Below, piece by piece: positions 58,498 to 64,000 of a stretch of 64,000 bases of DNA. This DNA is from Amblyomma americanum (Eukaryota; Arthropoda; Arachnida; Ixodida; Ixodidae). The number at the start of each line of letters is the position of its first letter. Positions within the stretch are counted from its first letter, which is position 1. The notes under the pieces are model-generated. The model did not search any database. It was not told the origin of the DNA and was given only the letters and a program-made list of their open reading frames with translations. The stretch spans positions 43,292,520 to 43,356,519 of the forward strand of contig NC_135505.1 of the NCBI RefSeq assembly GCF_052857255.1, given 5' to 3'. Position numbers and translations under genes: made by a program.

Positions 58498-58578
<81 letters not shown>
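58498..58578. repeat. (TA)n microsatellite
   Basis: 81 bp, right half of the TA array holding the Gypsy element. Abuts the LTR of the next Gypsy copy. Confidence 0.95.
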
Positions 58579-58579
<1 letters not shown>

Positions 58580-58616
58580 CAACCTATAAACGGTTTAAGC
58601 ACACAGAACAGATTTA

Positions 58617-59514
58617 AGCAGAATTGACATCTGAGCTAGTTGGTTTTTCATTTTCAAAAATTATAAAGCGCACGTAGGACAACAGACAAGAGAGACCAAA
58701 CCACACAAGCGCTTACTCGCAACTGCGCGTTTATTCGAGAAACACACAAAAGGAAGAACAATCACAAACAAAACAAAAGCCATCGCGCAGGCGTGACAGG
58801 AAAAGTGCTCATACAGGTGCGTCAAGATAACAAAACTCTCTTTCATGCAAAACCACCATAGGGTCGGCAACACACGTGTGCTGATTCTTGCGGATGTGAT
58901 AGGCCTCTGAAATCTCTCTGGTTAGCTGATTAGGGTGTCGGAACAAGATTTTAGTTTGGTCAAGCAAAGGCTTGCAGCCGCTGCATTTTGAACAGTGCTT
59001 AGCGAGATTAGATGAAGGCGACTTATTCAATGACAAAAAATGCTCTTGCAAGCGCACATTAAACGGGCCGCATTAAAAGGGTCAAACGGGCCGCTGCCTT
59101 AATGTGCGCTTGCAAGAGCATTTTTTGTCATTGAATAAGTCGCCTTCATCTAATCTCGCTAAGCACTGTTCAAAATGCAGCGGCTGCAAGCCTTTGCTTG
59201 ACCAAACTAAAATCTTGTTCCGACACCCTAATCAGCTAACCAGAGAGATTTCAGAGGCCTATCACATCCGTAAGAATCAGCACACGTGTGTTGCCGACCC
59301 TATGGTGGTTTTGCATGAAAGAGAGTTTTGTTATCTTGACGCACCTGTATGAGCACTTTTCCTGTCACGCCTGCGCGATGGCTTTTGTTTTGTTTGTGAT
59401 TGTTCTTCCTTTTTTGTGTTTCTCGAATAAACGCGCAGTTGCGAGTAAGCGCTTGTGTGGTTTGGTCTCTCTTGTCTGTTGTCCTAAGTGCGCTTTATAA
59501 TTTTTGAAAAAAAA
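58617..59514. mobile_element. Palindromic dimer of a 5'-truncated Penelope-like element
   Basis: Two arms of exactly 412 bp (58651-59062 and 59099-59510) are inverted copies with only about three mismatches that I can find, around a 36-bp spacer. Each arm encodes, reading toward its outer end, the end of a PLE GIY-YIG endonuclease (HCSKCSGCKPLLDQTKILFR, HPNQLTREISEAYHIRKNQH, DPMVVLHEREFCYLD) and the 3' untranslated tail. The 5' truncated ends meet in the centre. A 12-bp target duplication AGAACAGATTTA flanks it (58605-58616 and 59515-59526) in the Gypsy LTR. The left end has 34 extra bases before the arm; the right ends in A-rich sequence. Confidence 0.88.
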
Positions 59515-59680
59515 AGAACAGATTTAATTAGACCTGCTGGGCGTGCAACACAGCAGGGAGCTTCGAGCGAGGAAGATGACAAACCTCTAGCCCCTAGAGT
59601 TCGCAAGGCATGGCAAGTCCCAGCTAAAACAGTTCGCCCGCGGTACGGCGCCACCGGATGGATTCGTACGGTCGCATTAC

Positions 59681-59863
59681 TTCCGCTCTCTGAGGGGCGC
59701 CGACTCAGTGCCGCAGCGGTGGGAAGGAGGAAGAAAAGGTACGTTGCATGTGTCTGGCGGCAGGTGTAGACACACCTGAAGCGCTAGCGGGCGTGGTACG
59801 GCTTCATCCGTGCGACATGGACGACTTCAGAAATCGGCACTAAACAAAATGGAGTGAAATGCG
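59681..59863. other. Internal Gypsy copy 3 sequence next to the 3' LTR
   Basis: Between the LTR-like part and the integrase scrap. Probably LTR end, polypurine region and 3' untranslated sequence of copy 3; no frame recognised. Confidence 0.35.
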
Positions 59864-60724
59864 CCGTTTTTCGTACACCAGTATTATATGTAAATATGAC
59901 GTAAGGCAGTTTGGCGTCCCAGTTCAGGTGGTCTGGGTCAATATACATAAAAATTATGTCGGTGATCGTCTTGTTGGGTTCGGTGAGTTCGTTCGTTTAA
60001 GTGCAGTGAGGGTGACGCTTTCCGGGCTAGAGGGAAAGACTGGCCGAGCGAATTGCTGCGAACACAGCGCGCAGGCTCCTCAGCTGCTCTTTGAAAGCGG
60101 CGGAGAACATGACAACGCCACCCAGGTACAAGAGGCAGGACTGGAATTTCAGATCGGCAAGCACGGTCTGCATCATCCGTGGAAGGTGGCAGGAGTCGAG
60201 CGTAGGCAGAAAGGGAGCACCCAGAATTCGTACAGACTGTATGGTGTAATAAACGCTGTCTTTTCCCGGTCGCGTTCATCCACCACAGTTTGGCAATAAC
60301 CACTGTGTAAAGCTAGCGAAGAGAGGCATGTGGCGTGGCGTCGGTGGTCCAGGGAGTCATTGAATGCGTGACAAAAGATAAACGTCTTTTTGGTGACTTT
60401 GTTTGGACGTCTGTAATCAACACATAACGATAGGGTTCCATCTTTCTTCACCGCTAGAACAACAGGTGATGCCCACGGGCTCGTCGACGGTTGTATCACG
60501 TCGTCTTGAAGGATTTCTTGAAATTGTCTGCGAATGGCATCGCGTTCCTTCGAAGAGGTCCGATAAGGTGGCTGGCATAACGGTCGCTGGTTTGCATAAA
60601 CTATAATGCGGTGCTTTGTGGGTGGAGTCTGCCTAGCCTTGGAGTTCGAGGCAAAGCAGTCGCGGAAAGATTCGGTAATGCTCTCCGGACAGCGTTTCTG
60701 ATTAGACGGGAAATTCGGGTTCAA
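59864..60724 (-). pseudogene. Gypsy copy 3: RT with an internal deletion, plus integrase scrap
   Basis: RT from 60724: KHRIIVYANQRPLCQPPYRT, SPWASPVVLAVKKDGTLSLC, VDYRRPNKVT, DREKTAFITPYSLYEFWVLP. Then, after a frameshift, ADLKFQSCLLYLGGVVMFSA (near 60110-60170), where the catalytic YxDD is YLGG. After LSLKPGK-type sequence the frame jumps, near 60000, straight into integrase (TITDIIFMYIDPDHLNWDAK, near 59900-59975), so RNase H and most of integrase are deleted. The RT could not function. Confidence 0.82.
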
Positions 60725-60882
60725 GTCGGTTTTTCAGAGAGTGGTCGGTGCCTCCACTGATGCCGAGATTTTGGACAACGCGTGCGTTCCCGCGAATTCG
60801 CTAAGTTCTTCGAAATACAAATAGCTGTTTTGCCAGGCAAACGATGAGGTTCCGAACCAAATTGTGTCACTAGAAGTTTGGT

Positions 60883-61573
60883 TCACCCACTGTTTAATTC
60901 AATAATTCCGCGAGCTACACAGACTTGCCGACCCAGGAGCAGCGAGATGTTGGTTTCAGCGATGTCACGAGCGCTGGGGCTGTTATCGCACACTATGGTA
61001 ACAAACATGCTGGCTCTAGACGGGATCAGTATGGGGTCATCACAGACGCATAACTTAACCCTGCGTGACTCGGTATCGTCGTCGACAGGGCCTTGATGGA
61101 AAACGACACGATTAGCTCCTGAAGGTTGATAACGGCACCGTACTCCTGAAAGAAACTCATACCCAGTATGAGGTCCTTGGAGCACTCTGGTAACAGAAAA
61201 GCAACCAGGGAGAGTAACAGCGCGGATTTGGATTCGCGAAGTGGAGACACCGATCGGAGTTACCACATGCCCACCAGCTGTCCGGATCTCCGTCTCTGAC
61301 CAAGGGTTCAGAACCCTCCTAAGGGCCGTGACTAACCGTCTGCTCATTACATAAAAAAACGGCACCGGCATCCACGAGGGCGGTAACGTTGTTGTTGTCG
61401 GCGAATACCGGAATTTCGGCGCAAACCAGTTGGTCGCAGTGCGTCGTCGAGGTCGTCGGGTGAGGTTGTCGTCGGTCGGAGCGTAGCTGCGAATCATCGG
61501 GTGGAGGCTCTTGACTCGGTCCAGTCGCGGCGGCTTTACCCCCGGAGGACGCCGTCTTTAGTTTTCCCGACAT
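60883..61573 (-). pseudogene. Gypsy copy 3: protease region
   Basis: Two overlapping frames show VTALVDAGAVFLCNEQ near 61370-61400 (the aspartic protease motif with DTG changed to DAG), then VVTPIGVSTSRIQIRAVTLP and, in the next frame, KDLILGMSFFQEYGAVINLQ (the second conserved protease region). Frameshifts separate these parts. 60725-60882 is the decayed link to RT. Confidence 0.75.
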
Positions 61574-62790
61574 GGGGACGTACCTCTCAACTTTCCAGAG
61601 GGCGACAGCCGGCTGGGCAACGAGATTCGCCTTGGGGATGGCGATTGGGACTGGCGTCGCTGCGAGGTCGAGGACTGCAGGTTATCAGTCAGATACTAGT
61701 CGATATCCCGTTGTTGTGCGCCGTAGCACGGTCGAGGTGCGTCAGGTGAAAACTCATTCTGGGGAAGCGGCAGAGGCGCAGGATATGGCCGGGCTCCCCG
61801 CAGTGGTAACAGAGCGGCCGACTGTTTGCCGCACGCTCCAAGTGCGCTTTGCTCGTGGTGGGCCTGGAGTCCCGCGGCACACAGCGTACTGCTGCGATTG
61901 GGTACTGCAAGGATGGCACAGGAACAACGGCGGAAAAGGCTCGCATCACTGGCCTAGGACTTCGTAGTGCGTCGCTGCACGTCATATCTCCATGGAGGGC
62001 GCCGGGTGTGGAGCTGGGGGCGGCTTCACACTCGTCGAATTTCGTCATGGAACACGTCCGTTACGGCAGCGGCGCTGGCCTGTGGAGCTTCAAAACGAAG
62101 TTTCGCCAGTTCTTCGAGCACAGAGCTTCTTACAAGCTCCCGAAGCTCCTAGGCGGGCAGCGACGTAGGCGTGTAGGGGAAATGGCTGCTATAGTAGTCT
62201 GACGTCCGTAGTGTGCGCCCCGTTCCTGCAGAGAACGCTCGATATCTGTTGTTCTTGGAGGGTCAAGGACCAGTCAAGCAAACAGCTGCTCTTTTTCGCC
62301 GTGCAGTAAGTGACGTACCTTCTTTGCCTCGGGCATAGCAGGGTTGGCCCGATTGAGCAACTGTGTCATGTCCTCAATGAACATCGCGACGCTCTCGTTC
62401 AGCTCCTGTGATCTGGAGTGCAGAGAAATTTCAGCCTTCTCTTTTCTTTCGCTTGTAGTAAATGTCGCTAGCAGCTCTCGACGAAAAACCTCCCTGGTAG
62501 TAAAAGAAGCTTCGTGGTTCTCAAACCCCGCTTTGGCCGAGTCCAGCAGCACAAGGCAGAAGTTGCGCAATTTGCGCTCGCCATCCCACTTACTGAAACC
62601 TGCCAATAGATCAAAGCTCGCCGACCAGTCTTCAACGTCCTCGAACCTGTCCCCGTGGAAAGGTGGCGGTGTCCGAGGTACATGAAGGACGAATGGTGGG
62701 ACATTCCCGGAATGGATGTCATGGCCCTTACTGGCGCTGTCAGTTGGCCGAACTCCTGTTGTAAACCTCGCAGACGGCGGCTCGCGTTCT
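61574..62790 (-). pseudogene. Gypsy copy 3: gag
   Basis: Gag starts near 62720-62790 (VPPFVLHVPRTPPPF-type region), continues AGFSKWDGERKLRNFCLVLL and MFIEDMTQLLNRANPAMPEA (62606-62274). It ends with a single zinc knuckle CYHCGEPGHILRLC (about 61780). Frameshifts near 62600 and around 62050-62270. Confidence 0.8.
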
Positions 62791-63099
62791 GGACGGGTGT
62801 TGAGTATACGCGTGGAGAACAGGCCTCAAGAGAGTCCTCGTAGCCTGAGTACGTGGGATGCTACCCAGCGCCTCCACCAAACATGTCACCGATAAACGAT
62901 TGAAGCACACAGAACAGGTTTAATTAGACGTGCTGGGCACGCAAGACAGCAGGAGGCTCCGAGCGAGGAAGATGACAAACGTCTAGCCCCTCTAATGCCC
63001 AAGGCATGGCAAGTCCCAGCTAAAACAATTCGGCCGCGGCACAGCGCCACCGGATGGATTCGTATTGTGGCAATATATATTCAACAGAGTGTGGGCATG

Positions 63100-63285
63100 G
63101 AACGCATTCGACGCCGAGGTCGTTTAAAAAAAACTAATAAAGGAGTTCTGTGGGCCCTGCAACGAGTTCTCCGTCAGCTGAACGACGTCACTTACAAAGT
63201 TTTTCCGGGCAGGTCTTGCAGAAACCTGATACAGTCCATGTTGTGTGGATGAAGCCGTACTTTTCGCAGGGAATTTTGTGGCTAA
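63100..63285 (+). pseudogene. Gypsy integrase C-terminal fragment (opposite strand)
   Basis: Plus strand reads RRRGRLKKTNKGVLWALQRV then LRQLNDVTYKVFPG, and in another frame DVVHVTRLKPYF-like sequence at the end. This is the GPY/F-type module and tail that closes many Gypsy integrases (family knowledge). Orientation is opposite to copy 3, so it is a separate insertion or rearrangement. Confidence 0.55.
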
Positions 63286-64000
63286 TCGCGGCACGGTATT
63301 CAATTTTGTTTCATTAATGCGAAAGTACTCATACGCTCACCAACACTGACCAAGAATCTTGTCACCGTACGTGGCACCTTGTGTCATTGCCTAGCAACCC
63401 GAATTACATCCTGAGCTTACCCGAGTAACTCGGGTACTAACTCGGGTAAACTAAGGAAGTAACGGGGGTAAGCTCAAGTACTCACTCGGTTGAGATCGGA
63501 GGAGCGTCTCAGAAGCTGCGCGAAAGGTTGCTCGGGAAGAGCAACATGTGCCGCACAATACCTACCGGTGGGTGTGACAAACAACTACGTGCCAGTGCAG
63601 CGGCGCATCTCTCAATAGCGGCGCCAGGGCACTGGTAGTGGTATGAGGACTCGACGTCATTTATGATTGTTAAGTAGGGACCAGCCATTTTGCATATATG
63701 GGCATTACTCCAATAAAGGTATCACGTCGTACGCTTAAGTGCCCCTTTTGATTAAAAATAAACAGGTGCATTCGATTGTCTGCATTTAACTACGTTAAAC
63801 CTCTACCAATTACTTTTTATTCCGACAGCGTTAAACGCCCCGTTACACAGAAAATCTATCGTCGGCGTGATGAGCGAAAAGTCGCGAGCATATCTCTGGC
63901 AGGTGGTTCCCAGAGAGCAACCTAGGAGGGAGATGGGCCACCTAGGTCACGTGACCTTAGCCGTCATCACAATCTGCCCGCCAGAATGCGAGTAAGCTGC
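63286..64000. other. Unassigned sequence to the window end
   Basis: No gene recognised. A short self-complementary cluster with repeated ACTCGGGTA/TACCCGAGT-type units lies at about 63418-63490. Confidence 0.45.

Larger units (their letters stand above)
58579..63080 (-). mobile_element. Decayed Ty3/Gypsy element (copy 3) with LTRs
   Basis: LTR sequence occurs at 62884-63080 (5' LTR) and at 58579-58616 plus 59515 to about 59680 (3' LTR, split by a PLE insertion). Both share AAGCACACAGAACAG(A/G)TTTA and CGCCACCGGATGGATTCGTA. The inner edge of the 5' LTR is followed on the minus strand by TTTGGTGGAGGCGCTGGGTA, a likely primer binding site. Gag, protease, part of RT and a scrap of integrase remain in order, all damaged. 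Same family as the pol fragment at 48788-50695. Confidence 0.8.

Overview
This is a window of animal nuclear DNA, most likely from a hard (ixodid) tick or a close arachnid. The basis is a 237-bp tRNA-derived SINE at 26021-26257 that resembles the Ruka-type SINE I remember from ixodid ticks, together with RTE, CR1/L2-like, I-like, Penelope-like and Ty3/Gypsy retroelements and long (TA)n and (CA)n arrays. The species call rests on recollection. There are no operons, ribosome-binding sites, rRNA genes, CRISPR arrays or phage genes. Host coding sequence is sparse: one well-supported exon of an M13 (neprilysin/ECE-like) membrane metallopeptidase at 8936-9303 (-), and a few unidentified open segments bounded by splice signals (6212-6277, 19678-19924, 27349-27467, weaker 8581-8748).

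Layout. 1-2165: decayed RTE element (+). 2166-6718: mostly unassigned. 6719-7900: decayed 3' end of an RNase H-bearing I-like non-LTR element (+). 8936-9303: peptidase exon (-). 10200-13429: unassigned. 13430-18850: RTE element (-) split by a nearly complete CR1/L2-like element (+, 13939-17076). 19678-19924: candidate exon with three RRAS[L/I] motifs. 20143-22502: tandem units of a GC-rich terminal-inverted-repeat (TIR) element, one carrying a 354-bp insertion with a 12-bp target duplication, followed by an LTR-like block. 26021-26257: SINE (-). 27349-27467: candidate exon, with a CR1-like element (-) starting about 17 bp past its donor. That CR1 copy is split by a 9.25-kb Gypsy composite (27630-36882) and a 1.07-kb TIR element (36954-38021), and resumes to about 39275.

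41120-63290 is almost wall-to-wall retroelements: repeat unit R, (TA)n, a complete-length Penelope-like element (PLE) with about 1.25-kb inverted arms, (TA)n, a 5'-truncated second PLE, a Gypsy pol fragment (-), repeat unit R again, (TA)n, a nearly intact RTE reverse transcriptase (+), (TA)n, an intact Gypsy element with a 1584-codon gag-pol frame (53147-58497), (TA)n, and a decayed Gypsy (-) whose 3' LTR holds a palindromic PLE dimer.

The most unusual items are: (1) a hammerhead-like stem-loop at PLE ends whose stem differs by paired substitutions between two PLE families while loop and GAAAC core stay constant; (2) a Gypsy composite in which a full-length copy is fused at its 3' LTR to an inverted 5' piece of another copy, with what looks like a primer-binding-site remnant at the joint; (3) a near-perfect 412-bp-arm head-to-head PLE palindrome with a 12-bp target duplication; (4) a duplicated, unidentified coding-like repeat (R); (5) a tandem TIR element carrying CACGTG, CCAAT and a short start-codon/splice-donor segment in each unit.
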